36,503 nucleotides of DNA from Chthoniobacterales bacterium (lineage in GTDB: Bacteria; Verrucomicrobiota; Verrucomicrobiia; Chthoniobacterales; UBA10450). The notes below the pieces were generated by a model. The model made no database searches, was not told the origin of the DNA, and was given only the letters and a program-made list of their open reading frames with translations. The DNA lies in NCBI GenBank assembly GCA_013821455.1, contig JACDGS010000039.1, forward strand, positions 1 to 36,503. The letters are read 5' to 3'. The translations under genes and the position numbers were made by a program. Positions 24,433 through 32,235 of the stretch are shown piece after piece (position 1 is the stretch's first letter; the number at the start of each line of letters is the position of its first letter).

Positions 24433-24565
24433 GTCATCCCGAGCGGAGCGCAACGGAGTCGAGGGGTCCCGTGGCGCTTCCTGAAAGTTTGGTTACCGGA
24501 AGATTGCGAGCTTCCCAGAAATTCCCCGGGATCCCTCGACTCCGTTCCGCTTCGCTCGGGATGAC
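24433..24565. repeat. Family B hairpin repeat (GTCATCCC type) between dapF and dapA
   Basis: GTCATCCCGAGCGGAGCG at the left pairs with CGCTTCGCTCGGGATGAC at the right; GGAGTCGAGGGGTCCC and GGGATCCCTCGACTCC also pair. The 133-bp element starts on the base after a copy of the dispersed motif and ends just before the dapF stop. As RNA it would form a strong stem between two genes of one pathway. Confidence 0.9.
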
Positions 24566-24568
24566 AAT

Positions 24569-25372
24569 TCACAACTCGATGGCGCCGTCGAAGACAAAGT
24601 CGGCCGGTCCGGTCAGGGTGACGTTGCGAAACTCTTCGCCCTCGCGCGTGAAATCAACCGACAGAAAATCGCCGCCGCGCACCAGCACTTCGATTGGACC
24701 GTTCACGTTCTCGCTCGCCGCAAAAATGAGCGCGCTCGCGACGACGCCGGTGCCGCAGGCGAGGGTTTCGTCCTCCACTCCGCGCTCGTAGGTCCGGATG
24801 GCGATGGCGTGCGAGCCGCGTTGTTCGACGAAGTTGGCGTTCGCGCCGCGTGGAGCAAACATCGGGTGATGTCGCAACTTTGCGCCTAACGAACGCACAT
24901 CGATGTCGTCGATACGAGCGACGCGCACGGTCACGTGCGGCACGCCGCTATCCACATAGGCCGCGGCATATTTTTCGCCCCCCGCGGGCACTTCAAGGTC
25001 GAGCCGCAAATCCTGCGGCGCGCTCATTTGCAGCGTCACTAATTCGCCGGATAACTGCGCGCCGATCACGCCCGCGGGCGTCTCGAAGGAAAGCGTCGGC
25101 AACGGTCCGGCGGCGCGATTGGCGAAGCGCGCGAAACAGCGCGCGCCGTTGCCGCACATCTCGGCTTCACCGCCGTCGGCGTTGTAATAGCGCATGCGAA
25201 AATCGGCGCCGTTCGCCGGCTTTTCCAAAAGGAGGACTCCGTCCGCGCCCACTCCGCGATGCCGATCGCAGAGCCGCGCGATTTGCTCGCTCGTTAGGCG
25301 AAGATCGCCCGCGCGATTATCGAGGAGGACGAAATCGTTCCCCGCGCCGTTCATTTTGGTGAACTTCAGCAT
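24569..25372 (-). CDS. dapF: Diaminopimelate epimerase
   Basis: Cofactor-free epimerase making meso-diaminopimelate for peptidoglycan and lysine. Seen: FTKMNGAGNDFVLLDN at the start, the first catalytic Cys in EMCGNGARC, GVPHVTV, and the second catalytic Cys in LACGTGVVAS. About 267 residues from the ATG at 25372; the ATG at 25390 would add six residues (MLTKTA) and cannot be excluded. It is divergent from the GH9 gene. Two motif copies lie inside. Confidence 0.95.
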   Translation of the reverse strand: MLKFTKMNGAGNDFVLLDNRAGDLRLTSEQIARLCDRHRGVGADGVLLLEKPANGADFRMRYYNADGGEAEMCGNGARCFARFANRAAGPLPTLSFETPAGVIGAQLSGELVTLQMSAPQDLRLDLEVPAGGEKYAAAYVDSGVPHVTVRVARIDDIDVRSLGAKLRHHPMFAPRGANANFVEQRGSHAIAIRTYERGVEDETLACGTGVVASALIFAASENVNGPIEVLVRGGDFLSVDFTREGEEFRNVTLTGPADFVFDGAIEL

Positions 25373-25461
25373 GGCGGTTTTGGTTAACATACTCTCGCGC
25401 GAAAGCCAACCGACGCGCGGGAGAGGATCGACTTCTCCGGCGAAGGAGGTCACTCTCAGGC

Positions 25462-27396
25462 ATGCAAAAACGAAGAAACAAAAAGTTCGTTAGGGCGTTG
25501 AGCATTTTGTTAATTTCGCTCGCCGCCACGACCGCGGCGCGAGCAGCGGATGGATATGTGCGGGTGAATCAAGTCGGCTACGAAGCCGGCCGCCCGATGC
25601 GCGCCTACCTGATGACTTTGGGATTTGATACAGGCGCGAGTTTCCGCGTGCTCGATGCCAGCGGTGCGATCGTATACTCCGCGCCGATCGGGCCGAACCT
25701 CGGAGCGTGGGGCGCGTTCACGGTTTACGCGCTCGATTTTCGTTTGCGGCCTAACGAGGGCTTCACCATTTCGGTGACTGGTCCGATCGCGGCGACGTCG
25801 CCGGTTTTTCCCGTGACAGCCGCGCACAAGCTTTACGGGACTGCGTTGAGCAACGCGCTCTACTTTTTTCAAAACGAGCGCGACGGCGCGGACTTCATCC
25901 CGACGCCGCTGCGCACTGCGCCAGGACATCTCAACGATGAATCGGCTGCGGCTTACCTGACTCCTGTGATCGATCGCAACGACATTCTCGTGGGCGATCT
26001 GGAACCAACCGGCGCGACGCTGAATGCGAGCGGCGGCTGGTGGGACGCGGGTGATTATTTGAAGTTCGTCGAAACGACGAGTTTCACCGAGGCGCTGATG
26101 CTCATTGGTGTGCGCGATTTTCCGCGAGCAATGGGCGCAGCTTCGTGCGACGCCGATTTCACGGCGGAAGCGAGATTCGGCGTCGAATGGTTGCAACGAA
26201 TGTGGAACGACGACACCCAGACACTTTATTACCAAGTCGGAATTGGCACGGGCAACGACGACATCGTGAGCGATCATGACATCTGGCGGCTGCCGCAGGT
26301 GGACGATAATTACGGCGGCGATTCGACGCCGCTTTATCGCTACATCCGCCATCGGCCGGTCCTGCTAGCGGGACCAAATGGTTCACTCGTTAGTCCAAAT
26401 CTGGCCGGCCGCCTGGCCGCGGCTTTCGCGGAGGCTTATCAAGTTTTCCGAACGAGCGATCCGATGCTGGCGCGTCGCTGTCTTTTCTCGGCGGAACATC
26501 TTTTCGATCTCGCGAACACTTCCATCCGCGGAAATTTGCTCACCGTGGCGCCGTTTGATTTCTATCCCGAGACCGAGTGGCGCGATGATTTGGAGCTGGG
26601 CGCGACCGAGCTTTATTTCGCGCTCGCGACTGCGCGGCCGCCCGCGGGCTTGCCGCATACCGATCCGTCTTTGTATCTGGCGGCGGCGGCGAATTGGGCC
26701 CGCGCTTACATCGATGGGCCTAACGACGGCAGCGATACTCTGAACCTCTACGACGTGAGCGGCCTCGCGCACTTTGAGTTGTTTCGCGCTCTTGCCCTTG
26801 CCGGAAATCCCGACGGGCTCGCCGTGACTCAGGCCGACTTGTTAGGCGACTTGGAGGCGCAACTCGGCACTGCGATTGCGACCGCCTCGTTCGATCCCTT
26901 TGGCTTCGGTTTTCCCTGGCGCGACTACGACAGCGCGACGCACGGCGCGGGTCTTTCCGTGATGGCGAAGGAGGTGGCTTTTCTCACCGGCGACGCGAGC
27001 TACGAAAACGACTCGCGCATCTGGCTCGGAAATATTTTGGGCGCGAATGGCTGGGGTTCCTCGTTCATCGTCGGCGACGGGAGCACCTTTCCGGATTGCA
27101 TGCAGCACCAGGTGGCCAACCTCGTCGGCTCGCTCGACGGGACCGATCCGGTGCTGCGCGGCGCGCTCGTGGAAGGTCCAAATTCTTTCGCGGCGCGAGG
27201 TTTCCTCGACGGCATGCGCCGTTGCCCACCGGGCGGCGGCGATGTCTTTGCGCAGTTCAACGCCAACGGCGCGATCTATCAGGACAACGTGCAGTCGTAC
27301 TCGACGGTGGAGCCGGCGATTGATCTGACCGCGCCCTCGCTGCTCATGTTTGCCTGGCGCGCGAGCGGCCGGCCGATGCCCGACGCGGGCTTTTGA
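25462..27396 (+). CDS. Secreted family 9 glycoside hydrolase (endoglucanase-like)
   Basis: A 644-residue exported beta-glucanase of family GH9. Seen: a basic start and signal peptide (about 1-29, ending AARA), an N-terminal Ig-like CelD_N domain (VRVNQVGYEAGRPMRAYL, about 33-120), then the (alpha/alpha)6 catalytic domain with the catalytic aspartates in GGWWDAGDYLKF and the C-terminal catalytic Glu in SYSTVEPAIDLTAPSLL. There is no binding module. It suggests plant-polymer use in a soil setting. GGAGGT at 25445-25450 is a rather distant Shine-Dalgarno sequence. The motif copy at 25487 falls in the signal peptide and two more lie inside. Confidence 0.9.
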   Translation: MQKRRNKKFVRALSILLISLAATTAARAADGYVRVNQVGYEAGRPMRAYLMTLGFDTGASFRVLDASGAIVYSAPIGPNLGAWGAFTVYALDFRLRPNEGFTISVTGPIAATSPVFPVTAAHKLYGTALSNALYFFQNERDGADFIPTPLRTAPGHLNDESAAAYLTPVIDRNDILVGDLEPTGATLNASGGWWDAGDYLKFVETTSFTEALMLIGVRDFPRAMGAASCDADFTAEARFGVEWLQRMWNDDTQTLYYQVGIGTGNDDIVSDHDIWRLPQVDDNYGGDSTPLYRYIRHRPVLLAGPNGSLVSPNLAGRLAAAFAEAYQVFRTSDPMLARRCLFSAEHLFDLANTSIRGNLLTVAPFDFYPETEWRDDLELGATELYFALATARPPAGLPHTDPSLYLAAAANWARAYIDGPNDGSDTLNLYDVSGLAHFELFRALALAGNPDGLAVTQADLLGDLEAQLGTAIATASFDPFGFGFPWRDYDSATHGAGLSVMAKEVAFLTGDASYENDSRIWLGNILGANGWGSSFIVGDGSTFPDCMQHQVANLVGSLDGTDPVLRGALVEGPNSFAARGFLDGMRRCPPGGGDVFAQFNANGAIYQDNVQSYSTVEPAIDLTAPSLLMFAWRASGRPMPDAGF

Positions 27397-27463
27397 AAAA
27401 TCGCGCCTAACGAATAGCGCCGCGCGTTCTTGCCGCGCGAGTATTTCCTTCTATTGATCACGA

Positions 27464-28228
27464 GTGCGTTTCGCTGCCGTCGTCGTTTTCGCCGCGCTCA
27501 ATCTTTTCGCGCACCTCGCGCAGGCGCAGCTCGCGCCCAGCCCGATCAACGAAATCATTCTCGACCAGATAAAAGCCATGCCGACTGGCGGGAGATATTC
27601 GGCTTCGCGCACGGCCACGATTCGCCTCCAATCCGCGGCGCATTTTGAGTCGGGAAAATTTTTCATCTTCCCGGGTGCGGCCTCACCGAGTTACTGCTCG
27701 GGCGCGACTTATCTCGTGTTCATGAAAACGATCGAAGCTTTACGCGCTCGCGGCGTGCTCGAGCTGAATTACGAAACGCTCGATCATCTGATGATCCGCG
27801 GGCAACGCGACGGCGAGGGAGTTTGGGGCCGTTGGAATGCGAATGGTCCAGGGACAGCGCGCCTTTTTTACGAGCTCGGGATGGGTCGAAATTTCGACGA
27901 CTTCGAGGAAGCGGAGCCGGGCGATTTTATGAAAATTTTCTGGTCGCCGGAAGTGGGGAAAGAAGAGCATGGCCACTCCGTCATTTTTCTTGGGATGGAA
28001 AAGAAGATGGGACTCGAGTACGTGCGTTTTTGGTCGAGCAACATCCCGTTTGGCTACGGTGAAAAGTCGGTCCCGCGCACGAAGATCGTCCACGCCATTT
28101 TCTCGCGGCTCTACGAACCCTCGAACCTGACGAAGATTTCCACTGTTCCTGTGCTCGATCGTTATCTCGCGAGTCTGGAACGCGTTCGCTCCAGCTACGA
28201 CGAGGCGCGGGAAAAGTGCGGCTTCTGA
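27464..28228 (+). CDS. Secreted NlpC/P60- or CHAP-like cysteine hydrolase
   Basis: A 254-residue protein with a signal peptide (about 1-22, MRFAAVVVFAALNLFAHLAQ). A papain-like fold is suggested by Cys78 in SPSYCSGATYL, followed by EPGDFMKIFW (151-160) and a His-containing EEHGHSVIFLG (167-177), the same Cys-then-GD-then-His order as in cell-wall amidases of the NlpC/P60 and CHAP groups. The exact family is uncertain. It starts at a GTG 67 bases after the GH9 gene and holds no exact motif copy. Confidence 0.6.
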   Translation: MRFAAVVVFAALNLFAHLAQAQLAPSPINEIILDQIKAMPTGGRYSASRTATIRLQSAAHFESGKFFIFPGAASPSYCSGATYLVFMKTIEALRARGVLELNYETLDHLMIRGQRDGEGVWGRWNANGPGTARLFYELGMGRNFDDFEEAEPGDFMKIFWSPEVGKEEHGHSVIFLGMEKKMGLEYVRFWSSNIPFGYGEKSVPRTKIVHAIFSRLYEPSNLTKISTVPVLDRYLASLERVRSSYDEAREKCGF

Positions 28229-28241
28229 AGTTTGCCTAACG

Positions 28242-28907
28242 ATGAGCGGTGTCTCCGGCGCGACGATCCTCAACGGTCTCATCTTGGGCTGGTCGGTGGC
28301 GTGGCCGCCGGGACCGATCAACGCCGAGATGATCCGGCGCGCGCTAATTCCGCGCGCGCAGGGCGGGGGATTTTGGACGGCGTACCAACTCGGTCTCGGC
28401 GCGTGCTCCGGAGACTTTTGCTGGGCCCTGGGCGTGGCGGCGGGCGCCGGCGCGCTGCTCGCGTCGCCGCGGCTGCATCTGGTCCTGGGCGTGATCAGTT
28501 TTTCGCTTCTTCTCTATCTTGCTTTCAATTTTGCGCGCGGCGCGTGGCGCACGGCATATGCCGAGCGCGAGCCGAGCGATGCGGCGCTTCGCCTCCGCCA
28601 GTCCTCGCTCCGGCGCGGTTATTTTCTCGGTCTGATTCTTGCCCTAACGAGTCCCTGGAACATCGGTTTCTGGTTTGCCGTCATGGGCGGACAAGGCAGC
28701 ACGCAGCGCCACACCAGCTTCTTCGATTCTTTCACGCTCGCGGTCGCAGTCGTCGCCGGAGCGGTCACGTGGGGGACGGTTCTATGTGTTGCCTTGAAAT
28801 TGGGCGCGCGAATTTTTGCCCGGCCAGTGTGGCAAGTGGCGACGCAAATCCTGAGTGCGCTCGTCATGTTATTTTTTGCGGCGCGCTTGGTTTGGTCCTG
28901 GCGTTGA
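28242..28907 (+). CDS. LysE/RhtB-type amino acid exporter
   Basis: A 221-residue inner-membrane protein with the LysE-family pattern: a first helix followed by WPPGPINAEMIRRAL (about 21-35), then about five further hydrophobic segments (45-68, 77-97, 128-150, 160-180 and 195-217). The family exports amino acids or small amphiphilic compounds; the substrate is unknown. Its ATG shares a base with the motif copy at 28234-28242, and it lies 13 bases after the cysteine hydrolase gene with no Shine-Dalgarno sequence. Confidence 0.85.
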   Translation: MSGVSGATILNGLILGWSVAWPPGPINAEMIRRALIPRAQGGGFWTAYQLGLGACSGDFCWALGVAAGAGALLASPRLHLVLGVISFSLLLYLAFNFARGAWRTAYAEREPSDAALRLRQSSLRRGYFLGLILALTSPWNIGFWFAVMGGQGSTQRHTSFFDSFTLAVAVVAGAVTWGTVLCVALKLGARIFARPVWQVATQILSALVMLFFAARLVWSWR

Positions 28908-28920
28908 GCGGCCGGTGCCG

Positions 28921-28984
28921 CTGTCGCGTGCGCTGTCCTCAGCGCAAATCTCCGCCGCTCCGCTGAGGACAGCGGACGCTACAG
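28921..28984. repeat. Inverted repeat downstream of the LysE-type gene
   Basis: 24-base arms (28921-28944 and 28961-28984), 22 of 24 paired, around a 16-base loop; the inner 14 bases CGCTGTCCTCAGCG pair perfectly. It may act as a transcript end for the upstream gene, though no T run follows. Its form suggests a dispersed repeat family. Confidence 0.8.
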
Positions 28985-29010
28985 AGCTTCGATGGTAAGT
29001 TTACGCTTCG

Positions 29011-29670
29011 ATGTCCGAGCAGGAAAAAAAGCTGACGATCAACGAGATTTACTTCTCGGTGCAGGGTGAAAGCACCTGGGCAGGGCTGCCATGCGTGTTC
29101 GTTAGGCTGACGTTCTGCGATCTGCGCTGTAATTATTGCGACACGGAATACGCCTTTTACGAAGGGAAGAAGCAGTCGTTAGGCGAAATCGTGGAGGCGG
29201 TCGCGGCTTATGGGTGTCCGCTGGTCGAGGTCACTGGCGGTGAGCCGTTGCTGCAAAAAAATGTCCTGCCGTTGATGACGCTGCTGGCCGACGCCGGCCA
29301 CACGGTCTTGCTTGAGACCAGTGGCGCGCACGATATCGCGGCGGTCGATCCGCGCGTGCATCGTATCATGGATTTGAAGACGCCCGGCAGCGGGGAAGTC
29401 GCGCGGAATTTATTTTCCAACATCGAGTGCCTAACGAGTCGCGACGAAGTGAAGTGCGTCATCGGTTCGCGCGAAGATTACGAATGGTCGCGCGAGAAAT
29501 TGCGCGAGCATCGCCTCGCGGAACGCTGCCGCGCAGTCCTGTTCTCGCCCATCTTCGGCCGGATCGATCCTCGAGAGATCGTCGATTGGATTTTGGCGGA
29601 TAAGTTGCCGGTGCGTTTCCAACTGCAAATGCACAAGTTCATCTGGACGCCGACGCAGCGCGGCGTGTAG
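29011..29670 (+). CDS. queE: 7-carboxy-7-deazaguanine synthase
   Basis: Radical SAM enzyme that contracts the pterin ring in synthesis of queuosine (7-deazaguanine tRNA modification). Seen: the substrate-binding start INEIYFSVQGEST, the iron-sulfur motif CDLRCNYC (Cys36, Cys40 and Cys43), the glycine-rich EVTGGEPLLQ, and a C-terminal QMHKFIW. The 219-residue length is normal. queD, for the preceding step, lies 2 kb away with two unrelated minus-strand genes between. It contains three motif copies in 340 bases, giving VR, SLG and LTS. Confidence 0.95.
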   Translation: MSEQEKKLTINEIYFSVQGESTWAGLPCVFVRLTFCDLRCNYCDTEYAFYEGKKQSLGEIVEAVAAYGCPLVEVTGGEPLLQKNVLPLMTLLADAGHTVLLETSGAHDIAAVDPRVHRIMDLKTPGSGEVARNLFSNIECLTSRDEVKCVIGSREDYEWSREKLREHRLAERCRAVLFSPIFGRIDPREIVDWILADKLPVRFQLQMHKFIWTPTQRGV

Positions 29671-29677
29671 CGGGTTG

Positions 29678-29799
29678 GCCGGAAGTCGGGCTTCCAGCCT
29701 GATTCGGCGAGCAGGCATCCTGCCGGCCGCTTCTTGCGCCGAAGAGTCGACCGGCTGGAAGCCCGCCGGCCGAGTCAGGCAGGATGCCTGACTTCCGGC
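29678..29799. repeat. Complex inverted repeat between queE and the MFS gene
   Basis: GCCGGAAGTC at the left pairs with GACTTCCGGC at the right. Inside, GGGCTTCCAGCC pairs with GGCTGGAAGCCC, and GCAGGCATCCTGCC pairs with GGCAGGATGCCTG. The two halves are therefore related but rearranged copies. The right end overlaps the last codons of the MFS gene. Confidence 0.85.
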
Positions 29800-31001
29800 A
29801 GCAGTGCTGTCAACAAACCAATTAGCGGGAGAAATGAGCAAACCTGAAAGACGTAGGCGATACTAGTGTGATCGGCGAGATCGCCCAGCAACGCGGAGCC
29901 GATGCCCGCCATGCCAAAGGCCAGCCCGAAAAATAAGCCCGAGATGAGGCCGACTTTTCCCGGCACCAATTCCTGCGCGTAAACCAAAATGGCTGAGAAA
30001 GCCGAGGCGAGGATGAGGCCGATGATGACGGTGAGCACGCCGGTCCAGAGAAGATTGGCGTGCGGCAGCGCGATGGTGAACGGGGCGACGCCGAGGATGG
30101 AAAACCAGATGACTAGTTTGCGTCCGTAGCGATCGCCGATCGGTCCGCCGATGATCGTGCCGAGGGCGACAGCCAAGAGAAAGAGGAACAAATGCATCTG
30201 CGCGCCTTGGACGGAGAGATGGAATTTTTGAATGAGATAGAAGGTGTAGTAGTTCGTTAGGCTGGAGAGATAGAAATATTTCGAGAAGATGAGCACGCCG
30301 AGGACGACGAGCGCGAAGAGAACGCGGCGCGACATCGGCTGGGACTCAACGTCGGGAGCGGAACGATTTTTCTCGGCTAGATGATTGCGGTACCAATTCC
30401 CGACCGCGGAAAGAATCGCGATGCCCAGCAGCGCCGGGAGCGCAAACCAAAGCACGCTCGTCTGCCCGCGCGGGACGACGATGATCGCCGCGAGGAGCGG
30501 GCCTAACGAACTCCCCGCGTTTCCGCCCACCTGAAAAACCGACTGCGCGAACCCGCGCCGTCCGCCGGAAGCGAGATGCGCGACGCGCGAAGATTCCGGA
30601 TGAAAGATCGACGAACCCATGCCGACAAGCGCGGCCGCGGCGATGACCACGCCAAAACTCCACGCGCGGGAAAGAAGCGCGAGGCCGCAGAGCGTGAGTC
30701 CCATGCCCCACGCGAGCGAAAACGGCTGCGGATGGCGATCGGTGAAAAGGCCGACGAACGGTTGCAGAATCGAAGCCGTCATTTGAAACGAAAGCGTGAT
30801 CAAGCCGACCTGCACGAAGCTGAGATGAAAGCTGGTTTTGAGCAGCGGATAAATCGCCGGGATGAGCGACTGGATGGTGTCGTTCAGGAGGTGCGAGAAA
30901 CTAATCGCAAAGAGAATCGCGAGCACCGTAGGCGGCGCGGCGGATGGGACAGGTGCGGCCGCGCTCCGGGTCAGGTGTGGTTCGGTGACGGGCGAGTCCA
31001 T
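29775..31001 (-). CDS. MFS transporter, fosmidomycin-resistance (Fsr) type
   Basis: A 408-residue twelve-helix exporter. The start of the membrane part (ISFSHLLNDTIQSLIPAIYP), TDRHPQP in the first cytoplasmic loop, and GSSIFHPESSRVAH with GGRRGFAQSVFQVGGNAGSS are typical of the Fsr group; GGPIGDRYGRK is the second-half MFS motif. The group expels small toxic compounds in E. coli; the substrate here is unknown. The last seven codons (PEVRHPA) are read from the arm of the inverted repeat at 29678-29799, so the original C-terminus was probably replaced. It follows the thioredoxin-like gene on the same strand by 73 bases. Confidence 0.9.
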   Translation of the reverse strand: MDSPVTEPHLTRSAAAPVPSAAPPTVLAILFAISFSHLLNDTIQSLIPAIYPLLKTSFHLSFVQVGLITLSFQMTASILQPFVGLFTDRHPQPFSLAWGMGLTLCGLALLSRAWSFGVVIAAAALVGMGSSIFHPESSRVAHLASGGRRGFAQSVFQVGGNAGSSLGPLLAAIIVVPRGQTSVLWFALPALLGIAILSAVGNWYRNHLAEKNRSAPDVESQPMSRRVLFALVVLGVLIFSKYFYLSSLTNYYTFYLIQKFHLSVQGAQMHLFLFLLAVALGTIIGGPIGDRYGRKLVIWFSILGVAPFTIALPHANLLWTGVLTVIIGLILASAFSAILVYAQELVPGKVGLISGLFFGLAFGMAGIGSALLGDLADHTSIAYVFQVCSFLPLIGLLTALLPEVRHPA

Positions 31002-31074
31002 GGGCGAAGCGCGAACGTTATGCGCGCGTCGATTTGAATGCGAGCGACCCGGCGAAGCTGACGGCTCCGACCCG

Positions 31075-31695
31075 TTAGGGCGATTTCTTTTTGAAGGTCG
31101 TGTCCCAGTCGGTGCCGGTGGGCGATTTGTTCGAGGGCTTAGCCGGGCTGGCGCTGGTTACTGCGCCCGCGGGTTCGTTGCTCAACAGTTTCTTCAGGTC
31201 GTCCATCGCCTGGTAAGCGCCGAGATAAACGGAACCCTTGAAGCTGTCGGCGACGACCACACCCTTCTGGTCCACCACCACGAGACAGGGAATGCCGGGA
31301 CCGCAGTATTTGTTCAGCAAGGGATTGCTTTTGGCGAAGCTATAACGCAGCGCGGGCCAGGGCATGTTCATCTGCGCCATGTATTTCTCCATGTCGTTAG
31401 GCGATTCGTCGCGGCTCATGAAGACGACTTCGAAGCCGGGATATTTTGGCTTCATTTCGTTATAAAATTTCACCAGTTCGGGTGTGAATTTATGACAGGG
31501 TCCGCACCAACCGGCGGAGTAATAGAGCGCGATATATTTTTCCTGCGCCAGCTCCGGTCCAGTGTAGGTCTGGGTGGAATTTCCCTGCAGGGTGACAAGC
31601 TGGCCATTGAAGTTGGCGCCGAAATCGGCGGCGTTGACCGCGCAGGGTGCTAGGAGGACGACAGCAAGAAGGAGGCGGAGGGCGTTTGCTTTCAT
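31075..31695 (-). CDS. Secreted thioredoxin-like (nucleoredoxin/tryparedoxin type) protein
   Basis: A 206-residue exported thiol oxidoreductase. Seen: a signal peptide (about 1-22, ending AVNA), the thioredoxin-fold start LAQEKYIALYYSAGWCGPCH with the WCGPC active site, EVVFMSRDESPNDMEKYM as in the nucleoredoxin/tryparedoxin branch, and GIPCLVVVDQKG with the cis-Pro preceded by Ile. A low-complexity Ser/Lys/Pro tail follows. It may act in the periplasm on disulfides. One motif copy at 31394. Confidence 0.9.
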   Translation of the reverse strand: MKANALRLLLAVVLLAPCAVNAADFGANFNGQLVTLQGNSTQTYTGPELAQEKYIALYYSAGWCGPCHKFTPELVKFYNEMKPKYPGFEVVFMSRDESPNDMEKYMAQMNMPWPALRYSFAKSNPLLNKYCGPGIPCLVVVDQKGVVVADSFKGSVYLGAYQAMDDLKKLLSNEPAGAVTSASPAKPSNKSPTGTDWDTTFKKKSP

Positions 31696-31760
31696 GAGCT
31701 GCTGTTATCGTGGCGCGTGGCGACGGTCAAGGCGGGCGCGGATGACAGCCGCACCGAGCG

Positions 31761-32141
31761 ATGGCAATTTTCGCCAAGATGCGCGCCCGCCTAACGAAAG
31801 ACTTCACCTTCGAGGCCGCTCAGACTTTGCCTGCGGCGCCGGAAGGACATAAGTGCCGCAAGATGCACGGGCACAGCTTCAAAGTGGAAGTCTCGGTCGA
31901 GGGCGAAGTCGAGCGGAGCAGCGGCTGGGTTTACGATCACGCGCAGATCGGCGCGGCGATGAAGCCGCTCATCGCGCAGCTCGATCATTCGTATCTGAAC
32001 GACATTGCGGGGTTGGAGAATCCGACGATCGAAAATATGGCGGCGTGGTTTTGGGAAAAGATCGCGCCGCAATGTCCGGGGCTGTGCGAGATCGTGATCC
32101 ACGAGACGCCGACGGCGCGGTGTGCTTATCGCGGGGAGTGA
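31761..32141 (+). CDS. queD: 6-carboxy-5,6,7,8-tetrahydropterin synthase
   Basis: Makes carboxytetrahydropterin from dihydroneopterin triphosphate on the way to queuosine. Seen in the 126-residue product: DFTFEAAQTLP, then EGHKCRKMHGHSFKVEV with the catalytic Cys32 and zinc ligands His36 and His38, LDHSYLND and VIHETPTARCAYRGE. Where E. coli QueD has the first zinc-binding His (FEAAHRLP), this protein has Gln21. The ATG at 31779 (MRARLTK) is an alternative start. It is divergent from the thioredoxin-like gene. One motif copy lies near the start (Leu-Thr). Confidence 0.93.
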   Translation: MAIFAKMRARLTKDFTFEAAQTLPAAPEGHKCRKMHGHSFKVEVSVEGEVERSSGWVYDHAQIGAAMKPLIAQLDHSYLNDIAGLENPTIENMAAWFWEKIAPQCPGLCEIVIHETPTARCAYRGE

Positions 32142-32152
32142 AGAGCAAAGAC

Positions 32153-32235
32153 AGACAGGATTTACAGGATTAACAGGATTGAGAAGAGGGAGAGAAGCCG
32201 GTTTTTAATCCTGCTGAATCCCGTTAATCCTGTCT
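32153..32235. repeat. ACAGGATT-type inverted repeat between queD and the hydrolase gene
   Basis: The left arm (32153-32180) is made of three ACAGGATT-like units. The right arm (32207-32235) is a slightly diverged inverse (AATCCTG, AATCCCG, AATCCTG). It lies between convergent genes and could end both transcripts. The right arm encodes the last codons of the minus-strand hydrolase. Confidence 0.85.

Noticed and set aside
28908-29010. preQ1 riboswitch upstream of queE
   Set aside because: The gap is filled by an inverted repeat, and I see no preQ1-type A-rich tail pairing.
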